Of a stretch of 64,000 bases of DNA, positions 8,321 to 16,515 are shown piece by piece; position 1 is the stretch's first letter, and every line of letters starts with the position of its first letter. Below the pieces are notes generated by a model. The model was not told the origin of the DNA. It searched no databases and saw nothing but the letters and a program-made list of their open reading frames with translations. The DNA is from an uncultured Muribaculaceae bacterium. GTDB taxonomy: Bacteria > Bacteroidota > Bacteroidia > Bacteroidales > Muribaculaceae. Both the position numbers and the translations under genes were made by a program. The stretch covers positions 51,710-115,709 of the forward strand of contig CAJUDL010000003.1 of NCBI GenBank assembly GCA_910585285.1, given 5' to 3'.

Positions 8321-9823
8321 TTACTTAACCTCTTCCAACATCTTCTTACCCTTGGCAATTGCCTCATCGATCGTGCCGACATTCAGGAATGCCTGTTCCG
8401 GAAGATTGTCGAGTTCGCCGGAAAGAATCATCTTGAATCCGCGGATAGTTTCTGAAAGCGGAACCATCACACCTGGGAGACCGGTAAACTGCTCTGCCAC
8501 GAAGAACGGCTGGGAAAGATAACGCTGCGCCCTGCGCGCACGTGCCACAACAAGCTTATCTTCATCGCTAAGTTCGTCAACACCAAGAATCGCGATGATA
8601 TCCTGCAATTCGTTGTATTTCTGAAGAAGCTGCTTCACAGCCTGCGCTACGTTATAGTGCTCTTCGCCGATGATATTCGGGTCAAGGATTCGGGATGTAG
8701 AATCAAGCGGGTCTACTGCCGGATAGATACCAAGCTCGGCAATCTTACGGTTAAGCACCGTGGTTGCGTCCAAGAAGCTGAAGGTTGTTGCCGGAGCCGG
8801 GTCAGTCAAGTCGTCGGCAGGCACATAAATAGCCTGAACGGATGTGATACTACCCTGCTTGGTTGATGTGATTCGCTCCTGAAGGGCACCCATCTCAGAA
8901 GAAAGAGTTGGCTGATAACCCACAGCTGAAGGCATACGTCCAAGAAGAGCTGACACCTCAGAACCAGCCTGAGTGAAACGGAAGATATTGTCGATAAAGA
9001 GAAGCACCTCTTTGCCGCCGCCATCATTGTCGCGGAACTGCTCGGCTACCGTAAGACCTGAAAGCGCAACACGGAGACGTGCACCCGGCGGCTCATTCAT
9101 CTGACCGAACACGAGTGTACACTGGGAATTCTTAAGCGATTCTGAATCTACATCAGAGAGATTCCACTCCCCTTTCTCCATTCCCTCTTCGAATTTCTTG
9201 CCATATTTGATGACACCACTCTCGATCATCTCACGTAGAAGGTCATTACCCTCGCGGGTACGCTCTCCAACTCCGGTAAATACCGAGAAACCATCGTGTC
9301 CTTTGGCAATATTGTTGATGAGCTCCTGGATAAGCACAGTCTTACCCACACCGGCACCACCGAACAAACCGATCTTACCACCTTTTGAATAAGGCTCGAG
9401 AAGGTCGATCACCTTAATACCGGTGAAAAGAATCTCCTGAGAAATGGCAAGATCCTCGAATGCCGGAGCCGGCTGATGGATGTCGCGCAGATTGTCGCGA
9501 TTCAATTCGCCAAGCATATCGATAGGTTCACCGATTACGTTGAGAAGACGACCCTTTACCTGATTTCCCGTGGGCACGGCAATTGAACGGTCAAGGTTCA
9601 ACACCTTCACACCGCGGCGAACACCATCGGTGCTCTCCATAGCCACACATCTGACGGTATCTTCGCCGATATGCTGCTCAACCTCGAGGATAAGTTCCTC
9701 GCCATTGTCGCGCTCCACCTTCAATGCGGTGTAAATCGGGGGGATATTCTCTTTACCACCCTCAAACGAGACGTCTATCACAGGTCCGATCACCTGGGTC
9801 ACTGTGCCGTAATTTGCGCTCAT
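8321..9823 (-). CDS. atpD: ATP synthase F1 beta subunit
   Basis: Catalytic subunit of F1; 500 residues. Visible are Walker A GGAGVGKT (about residue 155), the catalytic GERTREGND motif, Walker B VLLFIDNIFRF and the signature PAPATTFSFLDATTVLNRKIAELGIYPAVDPLDSTS. It is the first gene of the atp block (order D-C-B-E-F-H-A-G), 73 bp downstream of nuoH. The gap holds a perfect 8-bp stem-loop but no TAnnTTTG promoter. Confidence 0.99.
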   Translation of the reverse strand: MSANYGTVTQVIGPVIDVSFEGGKENIPPIYTALKVERDNGEELILEVEQHIGEDTVRCVAMESTDGVRRGVKVLNLDRSIAVPTGNQVKGRLLNVIGEPIDMLGELNRDNLRDIHQPAPAFEDLAISQEILFTGIKVIDLLEPYSKGGKIGLFGGAGVGKTVLIQELINNIAKGHDGFSVFTGVGERTREGNDLLREMIESGVIKYGKKFEEGMEKGEWNLSDVDSESLKNSQCTLVFGQMNEPPGARLRVALSGLTVAEQFRDNDGGGKEVLLFIDNIFRFTQAGSEVSALLGRMPSAVGYQPTLSSEMGALQERITSTKQGSITSVQAIYVPADDLTDPAPATTFSFLDATTVLNRKIAELGIYPAVDPLDSTSRILDPNIIGEEHYNVAQAVKQLLQKYNELQDIIAILGVDELSDEDKLVVARARRAQRYLSQPFFVAEQFTGLPGVMVPLSETIRGFKMILSGELDNLPEQAFLNVGTIDEAIAKGKKMLEEVK

Positions 9824-9845
9824 ATTAATTTTCTGTTGTTTCTAT

Positions 9846-9871
9846 GGCTCGCTCCCCGGAAGAAGCGAGCC
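9846..9871 (-). other. Stem-loop between nuoH and atpD
   Basis: GGCTCGCT at 9846-9853 pairs perfectly with AGCGAGCC at 9864-9871 around a 10-nt loop. On the transcribed (minus) strand no U-run follows it; the A/T-rich run lies on the 5' side. It is therefore not a normal intrinsic terminator for nuoH, and would better serve as an RNA-processing or stability element separating the nuoH and atpD message segments (inference). Confidence 0.7.
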
Positions 9872-9896
9872 TATTTTTATTTTCTTTTAATTCAAA

Positions 9897-10976
9897 TTAG
9901 AAATGCCACCCCAATGCCACAAACACTGCCATCAGAATGAGATTGGCAAGCGAGAAAGGCATAAGATATTTCCACTCAAACGCAAGCATCTGGTCGATAC
10001 GCACACGCGGGAAGGTCCACTTAAACCAGATAATCACAAAAGAGATGAAGAAAGCCTTGGCAAGGAACCATACTATGGACGGAATGTAATTCATAATATT
10101 GTTGAATGCCTCCCAGCCCGGTATATGCAGAGGCATCCAGCCCCCAAGGAACATCAGAGTTGCAATTCCGGATACGATAAAGAGGTTAAGGTATTCGGCA
10201 AGGTAGAAGAAACCGAAATGAATACCGGAATACTCCGTATGATAACCGGCGGTAAGCTCATGTTCTGCCTCAGGAAGGTCGAAGGGACCACGGTTGGTCT
10301 CGGCGGTTGCTGCAATCACATAGATTATGAATGCAATGATCGCCGGGATATGTCCGCGGAAAAGGAACCATGCACTCTCCTGCTCTGCTACGAGCTCTGA
10401 AATATTCATCGTGCCTGCGAACACACAGATTGTCATCAGCGAGATTCCGAGAGAAAGCTCATAACTGATCATCTGCGCGCCGCTTCGCATCGCACCGATA
10501 AGTGTGTACTTATTATTGGATGCCCAACCGGCGAGAAGAATACCTAAAACGCCGACAGATGAAACAGCGAGTATGAAGAAAATACCGATATTCCAGTCGA
10601 TTATCTGGAGTCCGTTTCCCCAGGGCAAGCACGCAAGCATCGTGACAGAAGATGTGATCACGATATAAGGAGCAAGCTTGAAGAGGAATCTGTCAGTGCC
10701 CTTAAGGCAGATAAGCTCTTTGATAAGAATCTTGAACATATCGGCAAACACCTGGAGCAAACCCCACTTTCCGACACGCATCGGACCGAGACGGCATTGG
10801 AACCAGGCGCAAAGCTTACGCTCGTAAAGAATATAGAAAAGAGCTAACACGATATATGTGGCAAGCACCAAAACCGCTATGATCACACATTCAATCAAGA
10901 CCGCAGCCCACTCAGGCATGCCTGTGCCGAGAAGCAGACTGTTGAATGCAGATGTCCATTTTCCGAAATCAAACAT
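9897..10976 (-). CDS. nuoH: NADH-quinone oxidoreductase subunit H
   Basis: Membrane subunit forming the quinone-entry chamber of complex I; 359 residues with about eight transmembrane helices. Family motifs are plain: YERKLCAWFQCRLGPMRVG (N-terminal loop), GILLAGWASNNKYTLIGAMRSGAQMISYELSL and AETNRGPFDLPEAEHELTAGYHTEYSG (the acidic quinone-channel loop). Upstream is nuoCD with a 74-bp gap; no nuoE, F or G intervenes. Downstream is atpD instead of the expected nuoI. Confidence 0.98.
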   Translation of the reverse strand: MFDFGKWTSAFNSLLLGTGMPEWAAVLIECVIIAVLVLATYIVLALFYILYERKLCAWFQCRLGPMRVGKWGLLQVFADMFKILIKELICLKGTDRFLFKLAPYIVITSSVTMLACLPWGNGLQIIDWNIGIFFILAVSSVGVLGILLAGWASNNKYTLIGAMRSGAQMISYELSLGISLMTICVFAGTMNISELVAEQESAWFLFRGHIPAIIAFIIYVIAATAETNRGPFDLPEAEHELTAGYHTEYSGIHFGFFYLAEYLNLFIVSGIATLMFLGGWMPLHIPGWEAFNNIMNYIPSIVWFLAKAFFISFVIIWFKWTFPRVRIDQMLAFEWKYLMPFSLANLILMAVFVALGWHF

Positions 10977-11050
10977 ATTGATTATTCTCTTATTTGGATT
11001 ATACGCTTATTGTATTTGTCTAATTCAATTCATTTTCGGATCCCCCGGCA

Positions 11051-12682
11051 TCAGCGGTCGATATCCGGGATCACAAAGTCAAGGGCGGCGCCGATTGTAA
11101 TCAAGTCTGCGATCATATATCCCGAACATGTGAGATCCATTACACCTACAAGGTTGAAACACGGACTCTGGAAGTGAACGCGATAAGGATTCTTTTCTCC
11201 GGTTGATTCGATATACACTCCGAATGTTCCGCGGCTTGCCTCAACCTGCTGATACCAGCGGCCTGCAGGAAGCTTGATGATCTTCGGAACCTGCGCACGA
11301 ATGTCACCCTCGGGAATACGGTCAACAAGCTGTTCGAGGATTCGGCAGCTCTGCTCGATCTCTTTCATGCGGACCATGTAGCGAGAGTATGAATCACAAC
11401 CGTCGAGCAATACCTCATCAAACTCAACATCCGCATATGCAGCGTATGGATGTTTCTTGCGGCAGTCGCAGCTCCAGTTGGATCCACGTCCGCTCGGACC
11501 GGTTATCGCATAATTGATTGCATCCTCTTTGCTGAGCATACCTACACCCTTAAGACGATTCTTGGCGATAAGGTTGCCGGAGAATACTTTATGGTATTCT
11601 TTAAGACGCTCAGGCATAATCTCGATGAGGTGCTTGACGTCTTTTACGAAATCAGGATGAAGATCAGCAATCACACCGCCGATAACGTTATAGTTCATCG
11701 ACATGCGGGCGCCACATGTTTTCTCGAAAATATCAAGAACCATCTCGCGCTCACGGAAACCATAGAAGAATGCGGTTGTTGCGCCAAGGTCCATGGCTGT
11801 GCAGCCGAATGAAAGGAGGTGAGAGCTTATACGCATAAGCTCATCCATCATCGTACGGATCACCTGTGCCCTCTTGGGAATCTCAAGACCCATGGCTTTC
11901 TCTATGCATGCACAGAGACAATGACGGTTCTGATGAGCCGACATATAATCCATTCGGTCGGTGAAATGAAGAATCTGGGGATATGTCATTCCCTCGGTCA
12001 GCTTTTCGATTCCCCTGTGGATATAACCTGAAACCACATCCACTTTCTTCACGATCTCTCCGTCAAGAGAAGCGCGGAAACGCATCACACCGTGAGTAGA
12101 GGGATGCTGAGGACCGATATTCACTACATATTCATCTTCATTAAACACTTTGCGGGGCTCCTCTTTGATCTTACCGTCGGCATCCTCCACAAAAACACGC
12201 GAATCGTCCTCGTTTTTCTCATCCTCGAGACGGATGGGATTCAATTCGGGATTCGCGTCATAATCTTTACGTAGTGGGTGACCCACCCAATCATTGCGAA
12301 GGAAGAAGCGTCGCATGTCGGGATGGTTGATAAACTTGATGCCAAACATGTCGTAAACTTCACGTTCCTGGAAATTAGCAACTTTCCAAAGATCGCTCAC
12401 GCTGTGGATATAAGCATCGTCTCTGTTTTCAGCTTCCACTTTTACAGCCACCATTCCCCAGTTATGGGAGGTGGAGGTAAGATAATATACAACTCCGATT
12501 GTCTCTTTCCAATCCATACCTACTACGGCTGAAAGAACATCGAAATCGAGATCTTTATTCTCCTTGAGGCTTTTCGCCAACGGATACCACTTCTTTTCGG
12601 GAACATTCACCAAAAGGCACCCCCCCTCTTCAAAGGTAGCGTCCGGACAAATCTTACCGATAATTTCTTTTATATCGCTCAT
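11051..12682 (-). CDS. nuoCD: Fused NADH-quinone oxidoreductase subunit C/D
   Basis: Natural fusion of the two peripheral-arm subunits. Residues about 1-150 are NuoC (DLWKVANFQEREVYDMFGIKFINHPDMRRFFL); a charged linker follows; residues about 180-543 are NuoD (VVNIGPQHPSTHGVMRF, GYIHRGIEKLTEG, YVMRM-type core, GRGSNWSCDCRKKHPYAAY). NuoD contributes to the quinone site. I start at the ATG at 12682 (MSDIKEIIGKICPD), 37 bp after nuoB; an in-frame start at 12733 would add 17 poorly conserved residues and overlap nuoB. The C/D fusion is usual in Bacteroidetes. Confidence 0.97.
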   Translation of the reverse strand: MSDIKEIIGKICPDATFEEGGCLLVNVPEKKWYPLAKSLKENKDLDFDVLSAVVGMDWKETIGVVYYLTSTSHNWGMVAVKVEAENRDDAYIHSVSDLWKVANFQEREVYDMFGIKFINHPDMRRFFLRNDWVGHPLRKDYDANPELNPIRLEDEKNEDDSRVFVEDADGKIKEEPRKVFNEDEYVVNIGPQHPSTHGVMRFRASLDGEIVKKVDVVSGYIHRGIEKLTEGMTYPQILHFTDRMDYMSAHQNRHCLCACIEKAMGLEIPKRAQVIRTMMDELMRISSHLLSFGCTAMDLGATTAFFYGFREREMVLDIFEKTCGARMSMNYNVIGGVIADLHPDFVKDVKHLIEIMPERLKEYHKVFSGNLIAKNRLKGVGMLSKEDAINYAITGPSGRGSNWSCDCRKKHPYAAYADVEFDEVLLDGCDSYSRYMVRMKEIEQSCRILEQLVDRIPEGDIRAQVPKIIKLPAGRWYQQVEASRGTFGVYIESTGEKNPYRVHFQSPCFNLVGVMDLTCSGYMIADLITIGAALDFVIPDIDR

Positions 12683-12719
12683 GGTTAAAGTCAATGCGTC
12701 TAAATACTTTTTCAATGTA

Positions 12720-13334
12720 TTATCCGATCTCACCCCTCTCCTCGGGATGCTCGGCGAAAAATTCCTCTATCTTCTCCTTACGGTTTGTGCCACCGAAGAA
12801 TTTCTGCACTTTGATCTTGCGCTGAAGCTGCATCAGACCATAGAACATTGCCTCCGGACGTGGAGGACATCCCGGGATATATACATCAACCGGGAGAATC
12901 TGGTCAACACCGGGAACCACACAATATGAATTCTTGAACGGACCACCGGAAACCGCGCAGCCACCGCAGGCAATCACATACTTAGGCTCGGCAAGCTGCT
13001 CGTATAGACGACGCATCACAGGAGCCATGCGGTGAACTATCGTTCCCTGCACCATAACATAATCCGCCTGGCGGGGAGAGTTACGTGCAACCTCGAATCC
13101 GAAACGAGCCATATCATAACGGGCTGCGCCAAGACTCATGAACTCGATCGCACAGCAGCTTGTACCGAAACACAGTGGCCACAATGAATTGGAGATACCC
13201 CAGTTGATAAGTTCATCAAATTTCCCGACAACCACGTTGGCGCCGGTTGCGTTGAGTTCGTCTACAAGTTTATCGATATACTCGTTGTCCTTGAAGTCCT
13301 CACGCGTCATGCTTTTAATCTTGTCTACTCCCAT
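12720..13334 (-). CDS. nuoB: NADH-quinone oxidoreductase subunit B
   Basis: Carries the terminal [4Fe-4S] cluster N2 next to the quinone site. The ligand pattern is visible: LCFGTSCCAIEFMSLG (adjacent cysteines), VIACGGCAVSGGPF and YIPGCPPRPEAMFYGL. I start at the ATG at 13334 (MGVDKIKSMTRE; 204 residues) because AAAGGAG lies about 9 nt upstream, whereas the longer frame from 13445 runs through the nuoA coding region and is not conserved. This start overlaps the end of nuoA by 10 bp, suggesting translational coupling. Confidence 0.97.
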   Translation of the reverse strand: MGVDKIKSMTREDFKDNEYIDKLVDELNATGANVVVGKFDELINWGISNSLWPLCFGTSCCAIEFMSLGAARYDMARFGFEVARNSPRQADYVMVQGTIVHRMAPVMRRLYEQLAEPKYVIACGGCAVSGGPFKNSYCVVPGVDQILPVDVYIPGCPPRPEAMFYGLMQLQRKIKVQKFFGGTNRKEKIEEFFAEHPEERGEIG

Positions 13335-13696
13335 TTCAATGCTCCTTTCTTCCAGGCATAGGCCAGACCCATAATCAGCACAAACATAAAAATAGCGATG
13401 CAGAGAAGACCCTGAGGACCAAGTCCGCGCATTACAACCGACCACGGCCAGAGGAACACAGTCTCAACATCGAAAATAAGAAACAGGATTGCAAAAATAT
13501 AATATCCTGCCTTAAACTGAATCATTGATTCTCCCCGAGTAGGAATACCACACTCATATGGTTCAGATTTTTTAACTGAAAAAGATCTCGGAGAAATCAG
13601 TTTGGCTATAAGGAGCGCCGCAAACACGAGTCCGATACCCGTGAGAACTGCCGTCACCGACAACGCGCCATTGCCTATCTCCAGCAATAGATTCAT
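13325..13696 (-). CDS. nuoA: NADH-quinone oxidoreductase subunit A
   Basis: Small membrane subunit near the quinone site; 123 residues with three transmembrane helices and the family motif KKSEPYECGIPTRGESMIQFKAGYY (Cys-containing loop) followed by FLIFDVETVFLWPW. First gene of the nuo-atp supercluster; a strong Bacteroidetes promoter lies about 80 bp upstream. Confidence 0.97.
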   Translation of the reverse strand: MNLLLEIGNGALSVTAVLTGIGLVFAALLIAKLISPRSFSVKKSEPYECGIPTRGESMIQFKAGYYIFAILFLIFDVETVFLWPWSVVMRGLGPQGLLCIAIFMFVLIMGLAYAWKKGALKWE

Positions 13697-13779
13697 ATCT
13701 GCTTATAGTTTAATATGTTAGTCTAAAATCCGGTTTTAAAATCACAAGTTTTGCCCTTCTGGAGGGGTAAACTTATCTG

Positions 13780-13810
13780 CAAAGGTACTAATTTTTCTCT
13801 ATCCGACAAA
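13780..13810 (-). promoter_or_regulatory. Promoter of the nuo-atp supercluster
   Basis: On the minus strand, TTTG (plus 13807-13810), a 19-nt spacer, then TACCTTTG (plus 13780-13787). This matches the primary sigma consensus of Bacteroidetes (TTTG-N19-21-TAnnTTTG) exactly. Transcription should begin near 13773, giving a leader of about 75 nt before nuoA. Confidence 0.85.
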
Positions 13811-13893
13811 CCATTTTTTGCGCAAAACCTTAAAAAATGTGAAATATTCCGAAATGGCACAAATGAAAACCGAAATATCCAGATGGTGGTATT

Positions 13894-13930
13894 GATAAAA
13901 AAATGCGCTTCCTCAAAGGAAACGCATTTT
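13894..13930 (-). terminator. Intrinsic terminator after the 13951-14865 lipoprotein gene
   Basis: On the minus strand, AAAATGCG, TTCCT, AGGAA, CGCATTTTTTT form a 13-bp stem with one internal mismatch and a T-run of seven, about 20 bp beyond the stop codon. It isolates the lipoprotein gene from the nuo promoter. Confidence 0.85.
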
Positions 13931-13950
13931 AATCAATATCATCATGTTTT

Positions 13951-14865
13951 TTACTCCTTACCTACCTTGGTAATCCAATTACCCGAGAACTGTCCATTAT
14001 TCTTGCCGGCTATTTTGTAAAGAATCGATGCGGATGTCAGTTCTCCCATAATATCGCAACTGAAGTTGTCAAAAGTATACTCGGGATTGGAAGTTGCCGT
14101 GCCATTCTCGTAAACCTTGGCAACAATATCCGATCCATTAACATGAATACCTGATGCATTAAACGAAACAGGAAGTTTTTCGAGAACCATATTATTTACT
14201 GTCTGATTAACTTCCTCTGAAAGTTTCACATTATAAAGCACAACAGTTGCTGTCTTTTCTTTAATATTAAGGATTACACGATACATCATGTCCTTATTGA
14301 TGAAACTCTTCTGCACACCATCCTTGTCGGCATAAGAAGCTGTTGTCTCACCACGGAATGTCATGTCAGACCAGAACGTACGCACGCGATAGGCACCAAT
14401 ATTGTAATGCATAATCGAATACCTGTAATCAGAAGGATAGGAAACAGCGGGGGCACCTTGCACCTGAGGAGGCATATATGCCATGGGGGTCAGCTGACAT
14501 TCAAGGTCGGTTATATTCTCCTGAGTTGAGGTTGTTCCAGCCTGAAGCTTTTCAACGTTAATGATCTGGTAATAATTGTTTTCAAATTGATACATGCCTG
14601 TGGTGAATGGCATCGTGCCGGTCACAAACGAAATGTTGCCGGTGCCCATAGGCAACTCAGTGCCCATTGTCGTAGTGCCTGCCACCATATCGAAATTAAA
14701 TCTGTAAACAGACCCGGCAACCACTGGTTCTCCACCATCAAGAGTATTTGTAATCATGTTATAAGCAGTCACCGGCAACGTAAGCGTAGAAACGCTATCA
14801 TTATTTTTGCAAGAAGCAAGCGTCATGAGCGCAGCCGCAGTTGCCACAAAAAGTAATTTTTTCAT
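13951..14865 (-). CDS. Secreted lipoprotein of unknown function
   Basis: I do not recognise a named family with certainty. It is a 304-residue protein with a lipoprotein signal (MKKLLFVATAAALMTLASC, lipobox LASC), so it is probably anchored in the outer or inner membrane. The mature part is mostly short polar beta-strand-like segments; it has repeated Thr/Met-rich stretches (TTTMGTELPMGTGNISFVTG) and one other Tyr-rich segment, but no catalytic motif. It is monocistronic: its own terminator follows, and a long repeat-filled spacer precedes it. Start chosen at 14865 (MKKLL) rather than four codons upstream. Uncharacterised Bacteroidales lipoproteins of this size are common. Confidence 0.8.
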   Translation of the reverse strand: MKKLLFVATAAALMTLASCKNNDSVSTLTLPVTAYNMITNTLDGGEPVVAGSVYRFNFDMVAGTTTMGTELPMGTGNISFVTGTMPFTTGMYQFENNYYQIINVEKLQAGTTSTQENITDLECQLTPMAYMPPQVQGAPAVSYPSDYRYSIMHYNIGAYRVRTFWSDMTFRGETTASYADKDGVQKSFINKDMMYRVILNIKEKTATVVLYNVKLSEEVNQTVNNMVLEKLPVSFNASGIHVNGSDIVAKVYENGTATSNPEYTFDNFSCDIMGELTSASILYKIAGKNNGQFSGNWITKVGKE

Positions 14866-14896
14866 TCTTATTCTCAATTAGTTGTAAATTTATTGA

Positions 14897-15314
14897 TTTA
14901 AGTTTCGCAAGCTTCAACTTAAAGTTTAAGAGTTTATAAGTTTAAAAGTTTATCTGGTTTGACTCGATTAGCCGTAAGTTCCAGCTAATATAGCAATAAC
15001 AATATAACGCCCCTGCTCCTCCCTTATTATATCTTTTCACATTTATTCACTAACCCGACCTCCTGTCAGTTCACAATACCCTGCGTTATCTGCCAAGCCA
15101 AACCAATCAAAAAGATTTTTCCCAAAACATTAAAACCATTAAAAAACATTTTCATCATAGATGGAAGTGTATTTGATCTCCAACCACTTTCAACCACACA
15201 ACAACCACTTTTTATCAAAGTCGTGAGGGTTTATCCGCATCCAATGTGGTTGTTGTATGGTTGAAAGTGGTTGGAACTTTAACTTCAATATTCCGCTTGC
15301 GAAAGTTGAATAAG
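14897..15314. repeat. Dispersed intergenic element, copy A
   Basis: This fills most of the 655-bp gene-free stretch between the lipoprotein and FecR genes. The left arm (14897-14954) matches the reverse complement of 42903-42960 with about 5 differences in 58 nt, and contains four tandem 8-mers of the form AGTTTAWR. The right arm (15277-15314) matches 42786-42823 in inverted sense, including a shared 19-mer ending TTTCGCAAGC. Thus both ends recur, in opposite orientation, at copy B, while the cores differ in sequence and length (418 against 175 bp). No ORF inside. Confidence 0.75.
15180..15274. repeat. 29-bp inverted repeat with 37-nt loop
   Basis: Arm 15180-15208 (starting CCAACCACTTTCAACCA) is complementary to arm 15246-15274 (ending GGTTGAAAGTGGTTGG) with a single mismatch. 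The loop is 15209-15245. It lies in the core of element copy A and is not followed by a U-run on either strand, so it is not a simple terminator. Confidence 0.9.
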
Positions 15315-15383
15315 TAAATATTGAGGAGCTTCTCAATAATTTTTTGAAAAAATTTTCGGGCAATTAAACTTTTTTCGAACAGC

Positions 15384-15493
15384 GATGTTTTATAGGTATA
15401 AAGAAAATCGTTTCATGATGTTAGGTTAGTTCGAAAAAGTATTATGGAAAACACTTGAATGCGGCTGGTTGCGAAACCGGCCGCATTCGCGTT
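15384..15493 (-). repeat. 110-bp intergenic repeat, copy 1 (hairpin plus 8-codon ORF)
   Basis: Near-identical (3 substitutions, no indels) to 51104-51213. Read on the minus strand, after the FecR stop codon: a hairpin GAATGCGGC...GCCGCATTC; a spacer; the SusC-leader-like motif AACTAACCTAACATC; then ATG AAA CGA TTT TCT TTA and two more codons to a stop, encoding MKRFSLYL (15390-15416). The two differences inside the tiny ORF (TAC/TAT and TAA/TAG) are silent. The hairpin probably also ends the sigma/FecR transcript. Confidence 0.85.
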
Positions 15494-15520
15494 GTATAAT
15501 ATTCTAAATTATTGATCAGA

Positions 15521-16489
15521 TCACTTGATCACCTGAATATGTTTATCGTCTTTTGCTTGGAATTTGAGTCCCATAGTGGTCTCAAGAACAAATTCAACTT
15601 CTTTCAAATTATCTTTTACGAGAGACCCGGTGAACGTTATGTCCGGCACAGATTTGTCAAGAATAAATTCAAGTCCATAATACAAACACAATTGTTCAAT
15701 AACCTCTGCAATTGGTGAAGAATTAAAATACATAATATTTCCTCCAGCCGAAATCTTCTTTGCAGACTTTACATCTAATATCTTTATTTCTCCATCAGAA
15801 TTATCTACCACAGCTGTTTCTCCAGGACACATTTTAAGTTTATTACCGGTTGATAAAGATTGTAACTCTATCGACCCGGATATAAGATGAATCTCGGAAT
15901 GTGTTTTGTCTTGTCGTGACATTAGCGAGAATTCTGTGCCTAATACCCTAATTTCAAAACCTGACGTACTTAAAATAAAAGGTGAATCCGTTTTTTTGGC
16001 AATATTGAAAATTCCTTCTCCCGAATAAGATATCTTTCGTGAACTTGCATTAAAAGCTCCAAGGGTATAAGTGAGTGTCGACTTTGGACCTAAATTCACA
16101 CGCGAACCATCAGGTAGTGCAGCATCAACCCATTCACCGGCAGAAGTGGATATATCAATCTCATTTGCCAGAATATCTTCACATTTATCTAATTCTACGC
16201 GTGTAGATACCCATAAAGCTGTGACGCATGCAAGCATTGGCAACATTACTGCGGCTGCCCATCCAAGAACACGATACCAGCGATCCTTTCCGGCTTCATG
16301 TCTTATCTCTCTGTCCAACTGTTCTCGCAAATCATCGATTTCAGTTTCCGAGAATTCATGAGACATTTCAGCCATATTAAGTTGCTCATCCAACATTTTA
16401 TCCGACATAGAGTCTATCTCTTTCCGCATAGCCTCGTATTCCTCCTTATTGAAGTGCCCATTCTTGAATCTTTCAACGATATTATCCAT
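15521..16489 (-). CDS. FecR-family anti-sigma factor
   Basis: Inner-membrane signal transducer controlling the ECF sigma factor encoded just upstream (26-bp gap). The 322 residues comprise a cytoplasmic N-terminal part, one transmembrane helix at about 74-94 (VLGWAAAVMLPMLACVTALWV), a periplasmic FecR domain (LPDGSRVNLGPKSTLTY through VLGTEFSLMSRQ) and a C-terminal DUF4974-like domain (YFNSSPIAEVIEQLCLYYGLEFIL). In this family the periplasmic part senses the N-terminal domain of a partner SusC. That partner should be the divergent SusC at 17268, which carries an STN domain. Confidence 0.93.
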   Translation of the reverse strand: MDNIVERFKNGHFNKEEYEAMRKEIDSMSDKMLDEQLNMAEMSHEFSETEIDDLREQLDREIRHEAGKDRWYRVLGWAAAVMLPMLACVTALWVSTRVELDKCEDILANEIDISTSAGEWVDAALPDGSRVNLGPKSTLTYTLGAFNASSRKISYSGEGIFNIAKKTDSPFILSTSGFEIRVLGTEFSLMSRQDKTHSEIHLISGSIELQSLSTGNKLKMCPGETAVVDNSDGEIKILDVKSAKKISAGGNIMYFNSSPIAEVIEQLCLYYGLEFILDKSVPDITFTGSLVKDNLKEVEFVLETTMGLKFQAKDDKHIQVIK

Positions 16490-16515
16490 AAGTCTCTGTT
16501 AATTCATTTGGGTTA

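Noticed and set aside
9846..9896. Terminator of nuoH
   Set aside because: The hairpin has its A/T-rich run on the wrong side for the minus-strand transcript; on the plus strand there is no gene for it to terminate.
12720..13445. Long form of nuoB (241 residues)
   Set aside because: The extra 37 residues are the nuoA coding region in another frame, and a good ribosome-binding site precedes the ATG at 13334.
15180..15274. Invertible promoter (phase-variation switch)
   Set aside because: The arms are long enough, but the enclosed segment is only 37 nt, too small for a promoter of the TTTG/TAnnTTTG type, and no invertase gene is nearby.
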